The notes under the pieces: generated by a model
Databases searched by the model: none
Told to the model about the DNA's origin: nothing
What the model saw: the letters and a program-made list of their open reading frames with translations, nothing else
Shown here: positions 1 through 10,173 of the stretch, in pieces
Position numbering within the stretch: position 1 is the stretch's first letter
Layout of the letters: the number at the start of each line of letters is the position of its first letter
Source of the DNA: Symbiodinium sp. CCMP2592
Lineage: Eukaryota; Sar; Dinophyceae; Suessiales; Symbiodiniaceae
DNA length: 64,000 nucleotides
Assembly: GCA_905221615.1 (NCBI GenBank)
Contig: CAJNDT010001280.1
Coordinates: 839,410 to 903,409 of the forward strand
Reading direction: 5' to 3'
Translations under genes and position numbers: made by a program

Positions 1-129
1 AGGTTCCTACATTACCCTTCTTCTCCCAATCTGCAAGGCATCGACTCGGGAGGCCAGTTCTTGGCCGTTAAAAGCTACGACGGCAGAACTGGGGCCCTAT
101 GTTACCGTGATAAATTCCCCCCAAACCCC

Positions 130-237
130 CGTGAGACTCCAATATCCCTTAATTAAGGAATATACCTTAGATTATAGTGGGATCCCTCATATGATTTACG
201 GTATATTCTTTAATTAAGGGATATTGGACTCTCTGGG
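130..237. mobile_element. HP2 hairpin element
   Basis: A foldback element: the left arm starts GAGACTCCAATATCCC and the right arm ends GGGATATTGGACTCTC, with an AT-rich centre containing the paired half-sites TTAATTAAGG. The same ends recur at 12,855, 38,186, 39,455 and 51,569. No coding capacity. Confidence 0.8.
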
Positions 238-328
238 CCACCGTGAGCTCTCAGAAGATCATGATTCCACTAAACCCTGAACCCTGGAGTGGCTGCCTTG
301 GTGAGGCCCCCCTGATAAAGCAGTTCAT

Positions 329-433
329 GTGGGTGGTTGTCAAGATTATGGCAACTTTCTGGGTACCCTAAATCATAGGTGCCGTATTATAATAGGGACC
401 CAAAAGAAACCATAATTTTGACAACCACCCATG
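329..433. mobile_element. HP1 hairpin element
   Basis: Inverted repeat ends GTGGGTGGTTGTCAAGATTA and TAATTTTGACAACCACCCAT enclose a conserved core (GGTACCCTAAAT...GGTGCCGTATTATAAT). One of eight HP1 copies in the window. The core is asymmetric, so orientation can be read from the GGTGCCGTATTATAAT side. Confidence 0.85.
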
Positions 434-589
434 TAAGGAGTACATGAACTCCCCTTCCACGGCACCTGTTAGGAAATGCACCAAGTAAAATAGAACGAAT
501 ATAGCTGTAAGCGGGTCGAGAAATCCTCATCTCTAAAAGCCCTAGCCCCAACAAACATCCGAAAAGAAGCGGGCGGCCGAAGCCCTGAA

Positions 590-745
590 CGCTAAAACCC
601 TCTTAGACCCACAGCTTCCTTGATGATACGGTTTAGGGTTTCTGGGTTTGGGGTTTAGGGTTTAGGGGTTTAGGGTTTAGGGTTTAGCGTTTAGGGGTTT
701 AGGTTTAGGGTTCAGGGTTTAGGCCCTAAGCCCTAAAGCGTAAAC
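590..745. repeat. Interspersed telomere-type repeats (TTTAGGG)n
   Basis: Degenerate TTTAGGG heptamers with 8-bp GTTTAGGG variants, then a short CCCTAAA stretch in the opposite orientation. The run is short, imperfect and flanked by unrelated DNA on both sides, so this is an interstitial repeat, not a chromosome end. Confidence 0.85.
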
Positions 746-1374
746 CGTAAACCGAGGCAGGTTCGCTGGGAAGCGGGAGAGAGTCTCAAGTACTCCCTTT
801 CGGCCGGATACTCGGAGGGTTCTTTCAAGAAGGGGTTTTATCAAGATTCTTCAAGGTAATGTATGGTTCGCTTAGAGGGTTCTATAAAAGGGGTATAGGG
901 GGCAATTTCTACAAGGGGCTTTCAGGCTTCTTGGTGGTTCTTCAGACTCTGAAGGTGATTATACGGCCTTAGTATGGGGGCCTCAAGAATGGGGGGTATA
1001 TGATACTTACGATTTAGACCTCCATATTACGGCTTCGATGGTCGATGGAATAGAAGCCTGAAGAAGTAGAAGGTTTTGGGTCTATTACAGATGTCTGGTG
1101 CAGGCCTGCTTCAGACCACTATGTCTCTCGCACCGCACTGCAGAAACTGACTGCGGTGCAATTTCTACAGTTGAAATCCGCCGAGACTCCACGCCCGAAG
1201 TTCTGAACTCTATGCCCTGCATTTGGCCCTACCTGTTTGGGGTTCCTTGTTACGGTTTCGTTCAGGTTCGTTTTTGTGTTCAGGAAAACCGTGAACCCCA
1301 AACCTATGAACAGACGGAAAAAGGTGCGGGGAAAAAACAAACAAAACCTGAAGCTTCCTAGCCGACACCCCGAG
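746..1374. other. Gene-free stretch
   Basis: No gene recognised. An imperfect inverted repeat with arms GCACCGCA/TGCGGTGC lies at about 1130-1160. The small open frames here have no family features I recognise. Confidence 0.5.
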
Positions 1375-1449
1375 GTTGTTGCGATGCTGGCGCTACTGAT
1401 GCTCTACTTCTCTGCTGACATCATGCACATGCTGGGCTCCCAAAATCAG
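1375..1449 (+). other. Exon-like island
   Basis: Follows CCCCGAG, a possible AG acceptor. Open codons read VVAMLALLMLYFSADIMHML-GSQ, hydrophobic and protein-like, and are more GC-rich than their surroundings. It could be an exon of a larger gene or chance; no family recognised. Confidence 0.25.
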
Positions 1450-2290
1450 GAACCGAAACGCCCACCTCAAGGTAAAGTTCCATTGTGGGGGTCTAGATTC
1501 ATGAAGGGCTCTGATGAATGGTACCCTCCTCTTGATATGGATTGTAGCAAGGATCCCTACATTAAGGCTCTTTTCAGAAGGGTGGTTTATGAATCGGGGT
1601 CTACAATATTTCCAAAATCAGGGATATGGGCGTTTGTGTAAATCTCTCAAACTGTAGGTACTTTAGGGTCTAGGGAGGTTTAGAGTTGCAATTTTCGGTT
1701 TTAGTTTGCATATGGGCCTTAAAAGGTGGCTGAGAACGGAACGGCGTGGATTGCTTTAGCAAGGCTCCGTCAAAGTGTTGCGGTGTCTTCAGAGGGTTTT
1801 CGGGTGGGCTTCATTGTTGGTTTCAATCCAATTGGCTCCACCGTGGTCGGGTCACACATACTAGACCCTGCATCCCAAGCCGTCAATCCCAAGCCCCTTC
1901 CAACCCTAACCGCTGGCAATACCGAAGGCATGTTACCGCTCTGAGCTCCCGAAACAGCTGGAAAGAGCTCAACGACAAATCCCAAGGCAGGCTAATTACC
2001 TCAAGACCTGCGCGGTGTTGTAAAGACGACATCCCCAAACCCTACAGTGGCCTTTGGGCCGTTCACCCAGGGCCTGGGGGCTCAGAGCTTCGCGAAGATT
2101 TACAAGTAGGATAGGGCTTACGCCGACAGCCCAAACCCGAGTACGGCACACCTTCCCCCGCCCCTGGCCAGTTGGATGACAGTCCCATAGATGCAAGTAT
2201 CGGCCAAGCATTTTCTCAGTCCTTACAAGAGATATTAAGGATTTTAGTAGACATCTTCCTTAACTCATATTAGGGTTCCTACTACAACTT
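1450..2290. other. Gene-free stretch
   Basis: Low-complexity intergenic or intronic DNA with scattered CCCTAA-like words. I see no hairpin element or convincing coding signal. Confidence 0.45.
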
Positions 2291-2294
2291 AAGG

Positions 2295-2345
2295 TATACT
2301 ATATATATATATATATATATACTCCTTAATTAAGGGATATTGAAT
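2295..2345. repeat. (TA)n microsatellite inside an HP2 remnant
   Basis: A run of about 11 TA units, followed by the HP2 right-arm sequence ACTCCTTAATTAAGGGATAT. It looks like an HP2 copy whose left half was replaced by TA expansion. Confidence 0.6.
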
Positions 2346-2479
2346 CAACACCTCCGCTCTATGGATTTTGTCAGCGAGTTTGGGAGTCTTAAAGCTCCCC
2401 CTGCCGAGGTCGAGCCAGAACTGCCTGCACCCTCTCTGGGATCTAATGGACGTGACTTCCTCGGAGTCCCTGGGGTGTT

Positions 2480-2568
2480 GTGGGGTCTAGAATCTAGAAG
2501 AAAGATGCACCTATCTGGGGTTGGTGTAGGGGTCTGGAGTCTAGAAGAAAGATGCACCTATCTGGGGC
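2480..2568. repeat. Two-copy tandem repeat, about 45 bp
   Basis: Two adjacent copies share TCTAGAAGAAAGATGCACCT followed by ATCTGGGG. No coding role apparent. Confidence 0.75.
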
Positions 2569-3610
2569 TTAGGGCTTTTATCATATCCTGCTTTAGGGGT
2601 ACTTTGGTTACTCTCGACAAGCCCTGAAATCCTAGAGACTTACCGCCCCAAGCCTTTGAATCCTGAGAGGATCCTCCTAGAATGCAAAGCTAGGTAGTTT
2701 TGTAGCGGTGGAAAGGATCCTAACACCAGCTTCTACTTAGGGTTGTTCTATTTTCTTTAACAGGATTGCCCTGTCCCAAGCCAGACACTCCCCAATAGGG
2801 CTTGGTTTTTTCTGTGTAGGATTTACGTTTCTCAGTTTGGGAGTGTACGTAAGGGATTTTGTCATTGAGGCTTTATTTTAGTTTGCCTCACGGTTTTCCA
2901 TGAGTTCCCAGGACAGGGCTCCGTGGGGGCTTTAAGAGGGGTTTGGGTATCGGTGGTTTACAGCTAGCACACTTTCGGGATGTGTTGTTTTTTGGTTGCT
3001 TTGTTGGGGCCCGTGGCTTGAAAATGTCTTTAATGGGATCGGGTTTTCTGTGTCCTTTTATGTAACTTTGGATCTCTTAATGAAAACAGAGTATTCAAGG
3101 CCACACATTAGCTGTACGGTTGATGAAATAAATCTTGCATTACCCATAATAAGGAATACCTCTACCTGGAGGTCCATGGCCAGTGAAAAGTGGGGTTACA
3201 ATTAGGGTAACCATGGTTATAACCCCGACTAGGGGACTTTTAACCCCATTCATAGCTACCCATGAACCTCCAAGCAACACTGTAGAGCCTTAACAGCCGT
3301 AAAGGACCGAGGTAACCTTGATAGATCCTTGTCGGACCCTTAAATCCCAATGCGCCAATCTCCCCCGCGGCCCCCCCTCCGGCCCTGCCCCAAACAATTA
3401 CCAAGACTCTTGTGGTGGCTCCTTATTTTAAGTATACTTCGTATAATATACCTCCAAACCCAATTCTAACTACATTACTTGTGGCTGCCAGTTGGAGGGA
3501 TAGGTTTTGCGACAACTGCCCTCATGGTCAGATGGGCCATTCCACGTCAATGCACGGGACGGAGTCCCGTTCAAAGCCAGGACGGACAAACTGCAAAACC
3601 AGAAGTGCTG
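2569..3610. other. Gene-free stretch
   Basis: No convincing gene. An HP7-like half-arm (GATGAAATAAATCTTGCATT) lies at about 3122, and short paired segments with GGTTATAACCCC lie at 3186-3250. Confidence 0.4.
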
Positions 3611-3720
3611 CATGGGTGGTTGTCAAAATTATGGTACCCCTTGTTGGGTCCTTGTTATAATACGGCACCTAATATTTAGGGTACCCAAAAGGGGCCATAA
3701 TTTTGACAACTACCTTCATG
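3611..3720. mobile_element. HP1 hairpin element
   Basis: Ends CATGGGTGGTTGTCAAAATT and GGCCATAATTTTGACAACTA. The core is in the opposite orientation to the copy at 329 (AATACGGCACCTAATATT). Confidence 0.85.
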
Positions 3721-3779
3721 CACCGTTAACTCACGAGGTCACATGGCCAGTGGTGGTGAAGACACAGCGGGCACTGATA

Positions 3780-3880
3780 TCGGAGTTTCCCAAAATAAGT
3801 GACCCTAATATAGTACCCTAAGTAGTAGGATCCTGATTATAAGGACCCCTAAACAAGGTACCCCTTATTTTCGGAAACTC
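3780..3880. mobile_element. HP3 hairpin element
   Basis: Ends CGGAGTTTCCCAAAATAAG and CTTATTTTCGGAAACTC around a core with AGTAGGATCCT. Only about 60 bp separate it from the HP1 copy on its left. Confidence 0.8.
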
Positions 3881-4071
3881 TAAACCCTAAACCCTTCACA
3901 GAACTCTCTTATAGATCTCTTTAAGGATCCCTTTAAAGTTGCCCCTAACTTTCGGAAGCTCCCATATGCCTTCACAGCCAAGTCTTAGCAGACCGCCATT
4001 CCTCGGGGCGTTGGACCTCCAAAGCGATCTTTTCTTCATAGAATCGTGAGGGTATAGGGTTAAGGTAAAAG

Positions 4072-4156
4072 CCAGAAAGTTGGAATATGATTATTCTAAG
4101 CCCTTTATGGTAAATTACAGGGTATCCTACCCTGAAACCATATTCCAACTTTCTGG
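4072..4156. mobile_element. HP11 hairpin element
   Basis: Perfect ends CCAGAAAGTTGGAATATG and CATATTCCAACTTTCTGG. The second copy, at 51,380, lies in the opposite orientation. Confidence 0.85.
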
Positions 4157-4533
4157 AGTTCCCTGTAAGGGTTTAGGGGTTTAGGGCAGTAGTCTCAACG
4201 GACCCTAGACCCAATATAGAATATAGACGTTTGGTTAGCAAGGAGTTAAGAAATCCTTCCTGAAATGATTGTTCAGGTGCATCCAGTACCGCATTTCATT
4301 CCCCCTGCCCCAAAGCTCTGAAGCCACGACTCAAGCAAGAACCAGGTGGAACAAGCCGAAGCCCGAAAAGCCATCAAAATTCTGAACGCCTAAAGAGATT
4401 CAACCCCGCACTGAAACCGCTGAAGCCACACACGCACAGGCACCCTTACGTCACCTGTCTCGAGCTCTTATGTAATTACGTTTTTCCCATATGGACTTCT
4501 TATTCAGGCTGAAAAGGAATCGTACTTTCCGAG

Positions 4534-4599
4534 GACATGAACGCTATGAAGCTGATAGAGCTTATCACGGCGACGAACATCAAGAAGTCCCGGCCACAG
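4534..4599 (+). other. Exon-like island (22 codons)
   Basis: After TTTCCGAG the codons read DMNAMKLIELITATN-IKKSRPQ with no stop, ending at CCACAG. Length is a multiple of three. Amphipathic and protein-like, but no family recognised. Candidate internal exon. Confidence 0.35.
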
Positions 4600-4864
4600 A
4601 GAGACGGCGCTTTTCGGTGTTCAGAGCCGCTCCCGAAGCTCAATTCTTGAATAGCTCCGATATGACGGTACCTAAAGGGTTACTATAAGGGTACTTCTTG
4701 CCAAGACCAGAAATTGTTCGCATCGCTCAGGTTACAAATAAGGTTTTTCAAATCTGCGGGTGTCTGATACTGTAGACCACTGATATATACAACCTCTCCC
4801 CCATGTAGGGATTAGGAAAAGGATGGTAGTATTCGGGCCGGCGAACAAGGCGAGATTCGCGCCT

Positions 4865-4903
4865 ACTGCTGCTGCTGCTCCAACAACAACAACTACTACT
4901 ACA

Positions 4904-4967
<64 letters not shown>

Positions 4968-4972
4968 TATAC
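4865..4972. repeat. (ACT)n trinucleotide microsatellite
   Basis: About 30 ACT/ACA units, with CTG/CTC repeats at the left edge and TACGACGACGAC at the right. An open frame through it would be a threonine homopolymer and is treated as an artefact. Confidence 0.9.
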
Positions 4973-5114
4973 TACGACTACGACGACGACGACTACTCCT
5001 ACGACTGGTCGGGGGTTTCGTTTCGCACGGATTTCCGACCGAGACCCCAGAATCTGCTCACCGAGACCCCAGAGTCTACTCGCGTTTGAGGATTGCAGAG
5101 TATCAAAGGGGAAC

Positions 5115-5165
5115 AGGAGGGACCCTTAATAAGGACCCCTAGGTATTTAAGGGATCAAAAAGGGT
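5115..5165. mobile_element. Half HP10 element
   Basis: Only the left arm is present: GGAGGGACCCTTAATAAGG followed by ACCCCTAGGTAT. A full copy lies 200 bp downstream. Confidence 0.6.
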
Positions 5166-5231
5166 TCTATAAAGGGTTTAGGGTTTAGGATTCCTTTAAT
5201 AAGGTTGCAGAGTATCACAGGGGAAAAGGAG

Positions 5232-5330
5232 GGATTTGGCGTTGGAGTTTAGGATTTCAGGGTTTGGTTTTTGTGTATTGGGCTTTGGGGGCTTGCGATA
5301 CTTAGCAAATCGCTTCTTCGAATTTACTAT
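5232..5330. repeat. Direct repeat, copy 1 (partner at 6644-6743)
   Basis: About 100 bp starting GGATTTGGCGTTGGAGTTTA recurs nearly unchanged 1.4 kb downstream, with TGTGTATTGGGC against TGTGTACTGGGC. The right edge of this copy abuts an HP10 element. Confidence 0.8.
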
Positions 5331-5460
5331 CCAAGGGTAAAGGAGGGACCCTTAATAAGGACCCCTAGGTATATACCCTTAATACAGCCATTATATACCC
5401 ATTATATAGCCCAGTATAGGGTAGGGGTCCCCATTAAGGGTCCCTCCTTTTCCCCTTTGA
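5331..5460. mobile_element. HP10 hairpin element
   Basis: Ends AAAGGAGGGACCCTTAATAA and TTAAGGGTCCCTCCTTTTCC enclose a TATATACCC-rich loop. Related copies lie at 18,712 and 27,138. Confidence 0.85.
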
Positions 5461-5487
5461 GAGTAGCAGCATTAGGGTTTAGGGTTT

Positions 5488-5560
5488 AGCAGCCACCGTC
5501 TCGAAGAGCATCGCACTCGCAGCCTTAACCACCGTCACAGGCATCAACCATGATCGTCAC
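5488..5560 (+). other. Exon-like island after a TTTAG acceptor
   Basis: Directly after GGGTTTAGGGTTTAG, the codons read ATVSKSIALAALTTVT. Here a telomere-type heptamer itself supplies the TTTAG acceptor. A minus-strand frame of 73 residues (5525-5746) overlaps and cannot be excluded as an alternative. Confidence 0.25.
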
Positions 5561-5897
5561 CAGTTTCCTCTCTAGTCTCGTAACGCAAGCATTATCTTCT
5601 TCTTGATCGGTTTTGGTATCATCTTCATCACAGCTACTTGGACAGCACCCCAAAGACTTCAAAGCCGCTGACAGAGCCCTCGACGTGTTGCTGCTTGTCG
5701 CCAGCAGAAACGCTCGGCTGAAAAAAACCAGCGTCAAAGCAGCCACATCAATATTCAGGATCCTGCTCTAGCTGAAAGTAAGTCGATTTCCCCCCTGCCC
5801 GCCGCCCCTGCAAAGGCAAAGAGGGCACCTCAAGCCAGCCTTCATAAGATTAACAACGACATTGAAAGCGATGCTTTTTTCAATTGTTCGCAGAACA

Positions 5898-6140
5898 GCT
5901 AACCCTAAACCCCTAAACCCTAAACCTCTAAACCCCTATATAAACCCTAAACCCTAAACCTCTAAACCCCTATATAAACCCTAAACCCCTAAACTCTAAA
6001 CCCCTAAACCCCTATATAAACCCTAAACCCTAAACCTCTAAAGCCCTATATAAACCCTAAACCCCTAAACTCTAAACCCCTAAACCCCTATATAAACCCT
6101 AAACCCCCAAACCCCTATATAAACCCTAAACCCTAAACTG
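5898..6140. repeat. CCCTAAA / CCCCTATATAAACCC array
   Basis: A roughly 240-bp tandem of CCCTAAA, CCCCTAAA and a longer unit ending CCCCTATATAAACC, repeated about six times. A telomere-type satellite with an internal TATATAAA insertion. Confidence 0.9.
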
Positions 6141-6643
6141 CTTCGACACTCCCAGGATCGATCAAGACATCGGGGTTACGCAGCTGACCAGGTCGGTTGC
6201 CAAAAGCCTGGGGTAGGGTTCAATAGGGATTTATGGGTTCCTGCGAGGTTTCCAAGCCAAGTGGTTTGAGATGTTAGTAGCCCTAAACCCGAAACCGACG
6301 CCCTGAACCTGGTAGAAGGGTCCTGGAAATAGTTGGCTTTCCTACTTCGGAGCGGTTTATGAGGGCTCTTCCCAGAACTTTACAGACTTTGCCGTTGCCT
6401 AGCTGCCGAATTTAGCGAGGTTTTGTGTATTTCTTGGCGCACAGGTATGTCTCGTAGGGTTTCGCAGCGATCTTTGTAAACACTCATGCGAAGCCACCAC
6501 TGTAAGAGAAGCAACATGTCACCTTGAACAAGGTGCGCGTGCCAGGAACCGCAGATGTTGGAGTGAGGGGTCATGGTTTAGAAGGTCTTATAGTCTTGTA
6601 GACCTTTGTGCGGTTCGATGGAGGCTTTTTATTTGGCCTCCAA

Positions 6644-6743
6644 GGATTTGGCGTTGGAGTTTAGGATTTCAGGATTTGGTTTTTGTGTACTGGGCTTTTG
6701 GCGGATTGCGATACTTAGTAAATCGTTTGTTGGGATATACTAT
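6644..6743. repeat. Direct repeat, copy 2 (partner at 5232-5330)
   Basis: Second copy of the roughly 100-bp unit. The end past AATCG diverges (TTTGTTGGGATATACTAT against CTTCTTCGAATTTACTAT). Confidence 0.8.
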
Positions 6744-6875
6744 ACGAAGTACCCAAGCCTGCGCGAGTGGATCTCCGCCAGCATCCCCGAAACCCCCAGA
6801 CGATTCAAGCGCCTCAAGCCTGTCAGTTACCTCCTTGCATGACGGCTGAAGATTATTGTTCTTCTTGGCATTTAG

Positions 6876-6996
6876 GCCCAGAGAGCCCAATACCCCTTCA
6901 TTAGGGAATATAGCTTAAATCATAATATGAAGCCCTATATAATTTAAGCCTTTTTCCTTAATTAAGGGGCCCCTTGGGCTCTCTGGGGGGCGAGGG
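6876..6996. mobile_element. HP2b hairpin element
   Basis: Ends CCAGAGAGCCCAATACCCC and GGCCCCTTGGGCTCTCTGG. The core TCATAATATGAAGCCCTATA is shared with 27,440 and 31,860. Confidence 0.85.
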
Positions 6997-7632
6997 GTTT
7001 AGAGTCTCCTTGCAGCTCCCCCAGAAACCCTGAGAGCCCTTCTTGAACCTTGCCAAATCCTGAACTTTCAACGTTGGAGCCCAAAGCAGTTCACAAACCC
7101 AAAGGGTCCAATGTGCCTATATAGTAGAATGTAGGGTTTAATTTCTATTTTAGGAATTACTATTTGATTTGGGGAAGTATCTCACATAACAGTACCTAGG
7201 ACCCTTTGGGAACCTCTTCAACTCTAAGACGAGGTGGCCAAGCAGTAAACTAGCAGCTGGAACAACTATCGGCACTCTTTCTATAGGATTCCAACATATT
7301 TATACCCTTGTACATTCTTCTTCCTGTTCTATTCTGCGGTGTCCATACACACAAAGCAAAAGCAAAAAACAACGATTTCTTCTACGTGGCTACTGTGGAA
7401 ATAGGACAAACAGGAATAATAAGGCCGAAAAGCCCATGAACGCAACTCCTTAAACCGTAACATCTGATTGATCCGACACCTGGACTGGAGGTCAACCATA
7501 ATTTTCCCGCTACAATAGATCAATCTCTAAACTTCCACACCAGAAACCCTAAACATCGCTACACGGCAAAACCCTAAACCCTGCGTCTAAACGTCTAAAC
7601 CCTAAACCCCGAATCCCCATGCTTGCGCCAAG

Positions 7633-7669
7633 GAGCCGTTGCAAGTGCAAGCCATTTGCGCCCGTGCCG
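7633..7669 (+). other. Exon-like island with a GTGAGA donor
   Basis: Codons EPLQVQAICARA run between GCGCCAAG and GCCG|GTGAGAGCC. The donor is the best GT-type match among the islands. Very short, so tentative. Confidence 0.25.
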
Positions 7670-7754
7670 GTGAGAGCCCCGCAGGGTTGAATAGTTCCTA
7701 CTAGGTTTCCTTCAAAAGCTCCTGTGAGGCTACTGTAAGGGTATTACACAGGCA

Positions 7755-7870
7755 CTACCTATAGTCTCCATTGTAGTTCCTTTTTCCGGTTAACCAGTTT
7801 TATGGTTAGGCGCCTATAATAGAGATTTTGGACAACCAAGAAAAGGAACTACAATGGAGACTATAGGTAT
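7755..7870. mobile_element. HP4 hairpin element (long variant)
   Basis: Ends TATAGTCTCCATTGTAGTTC and GAACTACAATGGAGACTATA: perfect, about 24-bp terminal inverted repeats with a divergent loop. Confidence 0.85.
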
Positions 7871-7997
7871 AATGAGAGTACTATAAGGTTCCTTTAAGGT
7901 TGCTCTCTAGCGGATCGAAAAGGGCAGGGCTGAAGGGGTTTCAGGCTTAGCTGAAACCTGAAAACCTTACGTATTCTATTCCACAGCATGGTTCGGT

Positions 7998-8040
7998 AGG
8001 TTTAGGGTTTAGGGTTTAGGGTTTAGGGCTAGGGGCTACA
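7998..8040. repeat. (TTTAGGG)n, short run
   Basis: Four TTTAGGG units followed by GCTAGGGGC. Interstitial telomere-type repeat. Confidence 0.85.
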
Positions 8041-8279
8041 ACTAGGTTGAGATTTTCGGGTTGAAAGTGTCGGGGTCAGATTCTGGGGGGTCTGTGTGCG
8101 TTCATGTTTGCGTGCGCATGTAGGCGTACGACGTGCCATGACATGTGTAGAATGGACTGGAGTGGAATGTCATATCATTACAGGTCACATCATGTATTGC
8201 AATCCGCTGTTAACTGGTGTGCTATATTATGTATTATGTATTATGAGAATTATGTTATTGCACGTGGTGTGTTGTGGTG

Positions 8280-8445
8280 GTTGGTTTGCCGCGCTATGCT
8301 GCCATGCTATGCTGTACTGTGCTATGCTGTACTTTGCTCTGCTATGTTATCCTGTGCTATTCTTTCCTTTGCTCTGCTTTGCTCAACTATGCTGTCCTAG
8401 ATGCTCTGCTTCATTCTCTGCTTTGCTCGACTCTATGCTTTGCTT
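8280..8445. repeat. TGCTATGCTG low-complexity tract
   Basis: A strand-biased stretch of degenerate TGCTATGCTG, TGCTCTGCTT and similar pentamer-based repeats. It generates spurious cysteine/leucine-rich frames. Confidence 0.8.
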
Positions 8446-8446
8446 G

Positions 8447-8555
8447 GGTACTGCGCCACTCAGTAACAGCTGGATAACATTCATAATATAGATATATTAG
8501 GACCTCAATAGTAGCTCTTTTATAGACTGTTACTGTATAGGGGGGCAGTACCAAA
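8447..8555. mobile_element. HP9 hairpin element
   Basis: Ends TGGGTACTGCGCCACTCAG and GGGGGGCAGTACCA with core CATAATATAGATATATTAGG. The close relative at 27,018 preserves the core. Confidence 0.8.
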
Positions 8556-8633
8556 TGCTCTGCTACGCTCTGCGTACTCAGTGCGTCTGGGTTGTAGGTA
8601 CGCGTGTGCAAATCCTGGGGCCTTCTCCGAGGT

Positions 8634-8775
8634 CCCTAAGCCCCTAAACCCTAAACCCTAAACCCTAAGCCCCTAAACCCTAAACCTTAAACCCCTAAAC
8701 CCCTACATAAACCCTAAGACCCTAAACCCCTGAACCCCTAAACCCTATAAACCCTAAAACCCTACATAAACCCGA
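8634..8775. repeat. CCCTAAA array
   Basis: CCCTAAA and CCCCTAAA heptamers and octamers with occasional CATAAACCC spacers. The array ends directly at CCCGAG, the possible acceptor of the next exon-like island. Confidence 0.85.
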
Positions 8776-8776
8776 G

Positions 8777-8849
8777 GTCGCCCAGGAGTTGTTGGGATTG
8801 CGGAAGTCGATGAGCCTCTTGGAATCGGCCCCCTGGCAGATGCTCTCGG
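8777..8849 (+). other. Exon-like island (24 codons)
   Basis: Codons VAQELLGLRKSMSLL-ESAPWQMLS run from ACCCGAG| to CTCGG|GTTTGCC. Markedly coding-like composition against an intron-like background. The left border is a CCCTAAA array. No family recognised. Confidence 0.4.
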
Positions 8850-8859
8850 GTTTGCCCAT

Positions 8860-8943
8860 AGGCTCCATAAGAGTTCCTTTTTGGGATTGCCTTATAGGAT
8901 TCTTTGTATGAGCGAGCCCCAAAAAGGAACTACTATGGAGCCG
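8860..8943. mobile_element. HP4 hairpin element
   Basis: Arms GGCTCCATAAGAGTTCC and GGAACTACTATGGAGCC with the shared loop TTGCCTTATAGGATTCT. It starts 10 bp after the exon-like island. Confidence 0.85.
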
Positions 8944-8949
8944 ATGGGT

Positions 8950-9385
8950 AAGGGTTAGGATCTAAGGAGTGTAGGGTTTGGGGTTTGGGGTTTAAGTAGG
9001 GTGGAGGGGTTTGGGATTTGGGTCTAAGCAGTGTGCGGTTTGGGGTTTAGTTAGGGTGTATAGGGTTTGTTAGGATTTGTTTTTGTCTGGTCTTTGCGGG
9101 CTGTTTCCTCCACACTGCGTGGTACCCACGGTCAGCTGTACGGTTCGGGAGTCTGGTCTGGGAGTTGAGGTTAGGGGTGCACGGTATAGGGCTTGGGAGT
9201 TTGATTCAGTTTTTGGGTTTGTTCTTTTGAGGGTTCAGGTTCGTTTCGACTAATTGCTAAAGCCTCCCTGTTACAATTCCGTCCGTTAGATTATGTTGGA
9301 GGAACAGCCTGAACTGCACAATCCAATCCTAAAAACGCTACACTGTTGTGGCGCTTCTGTCTGCAAGCCATCTCAGCTTAAGCCC
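8950..9385. other. TTTGGGG-rich spacer
   Basis: Degenerate GTTTGGGGTTT repeats to about 9080, then unremarkable DNA. No gene seen. Confidence 0.45.
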
Positions 9386-9389
9386 CCGC

Positions 9390-9642
9390 ATATAAACCCT
9401 AAACCCTCCTAAACCCCTAAACCCTAGACCCCTAAACCCGAAACCCCTAAACCCTAAACCCTTAAACCCTAAACCCCTAAACCCTAAACCCCTAGACCCT
9501 AAACCCTAAACCCCTAAACCCTAAACCCCTAAACCCTAAACCCTAAGCCCCTAAACCCCTAAACCCCTAAACCCCTAAACCCTAAACCCCTAGACCCTAA
9601 ACCCCTAAACCCCTAACCCCCTGGACCCTAAACCCTGTTCCC
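9390..9642. repeat. CCCTAAA array, about 250 bp
   Basis: The longest uninterrupted telomere-type array in the window: heptamers mixed with CCCCTAAA octamers and point variants (CCCTAGA). It ends next to a pyrimidine tract (TTTGCTCTCCTTTTTTGAG) that precedes an exon-like island. Confidence 0.9.
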
Positions 9643-9662
9643 CTTTGCTCTCCTTTTTTGAG

Positions 9663-9716
9663 GCCATGATCGCCTGGTCCAAGTACGTCCCAGCGAGGGC
9701 CCCAGGATTCGCGCAG
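9663..9716 (+). other. Exon-like island (18 codons)
   Basis: After the polypyrimidine tract and TTTTTTGAG, exactly 18 codons read AMIAWSKYVPARAPGFAQ and stop at GCGCAG. The pyrimidine tract plus AG is a credible 3' splice site. Unknown product. Confidence 0.4.
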
Positions 9717-9730
9717 TCCCGGATTAGAGA

Positions 9731-9816
9731 GAGTTTAGGGTTTAGGGTTTAGGGTTAAGGGTTTAGGGTTTAGGGTTTAGGGGTTTAGGGTTTAGGGTTT
9801 AGGGTTAAGAGGGTTT
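9731..9816. repeat. (TTTAGGG)n
   Basis: About eleven TTTAGGG or GTTAAGGG units in the opposite sense to the array just upstream. The two arrays thus flank the 9663 island as an inverted pair. Confidence 0.85.
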
Positions 9817-9971
9817 GGGGTGTCTATAGCTCTTAGGGTTTTTAGCGTTTTGTTTTTTTTCGGGTTTTGAGGCTTTGGGTTCTTTTAGGATTTTGGGCTT
9901 AGGTTTTAATTACTGTAATCTTACAGGGTTTCTTCGGTACTCTCAGGCTTTTACAGTGTTGTGGGTCCCAA

Positions 9972-10062
9972 ATGGGTGGTTGTGTCAATTTTAAGGTCCC
10001 CTTTCGGGTACCCTAAATACTAGGTGCCGTATTATAACAAGGACATAAAAGGGGATCCAACG
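9972..10062. mobile_element. HP1 element, right end lost
   Basis: The left arm AATGGGTGGTTGTG and the core GGTGCCGTATTATAAC are present. The right arm stops after GGACATAAAAGGGGATCC and runs straight into an HP3 copy. Confidence 0.75.
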
Positions 10063-10067
10063 AATTA

Positions 10068-10173
10068 TTTGGTAGTTTCCGAAAATAGGGCACCCTAATA
10101 TAGTAGCCTAAATAGTAGGATCCTTATTATAGGGACCCCAAAACAAAGGTACCCCTGATGTTCGGAAACTCCC
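10068..10173. mobile_element. HP3 hairpin element
   Basis: Arms GGTAGTTTCCGAAAATAGGG and GATGTTCGGAAACTCCCATT around AATAGTAGGATCC. It abuts the truncated HP1. Confidence 0.8.

Noticed and set aside
590-745. A true telomere or chromosome end
   Set aside because: TTTAGGG-type runs are short, degenerate, in both orientations and scattered from 0.6 to 56 kb.
1237-1641. 134-codon plus-strand ORF
   Set aside because: Only its middle (1,375-1,449) looks coding; the rest has no protein-like character.
4823-5089. ORF with a long threonine run
   Set aside because: Made by the (ACT)n microsatellite; no flanking protein features.
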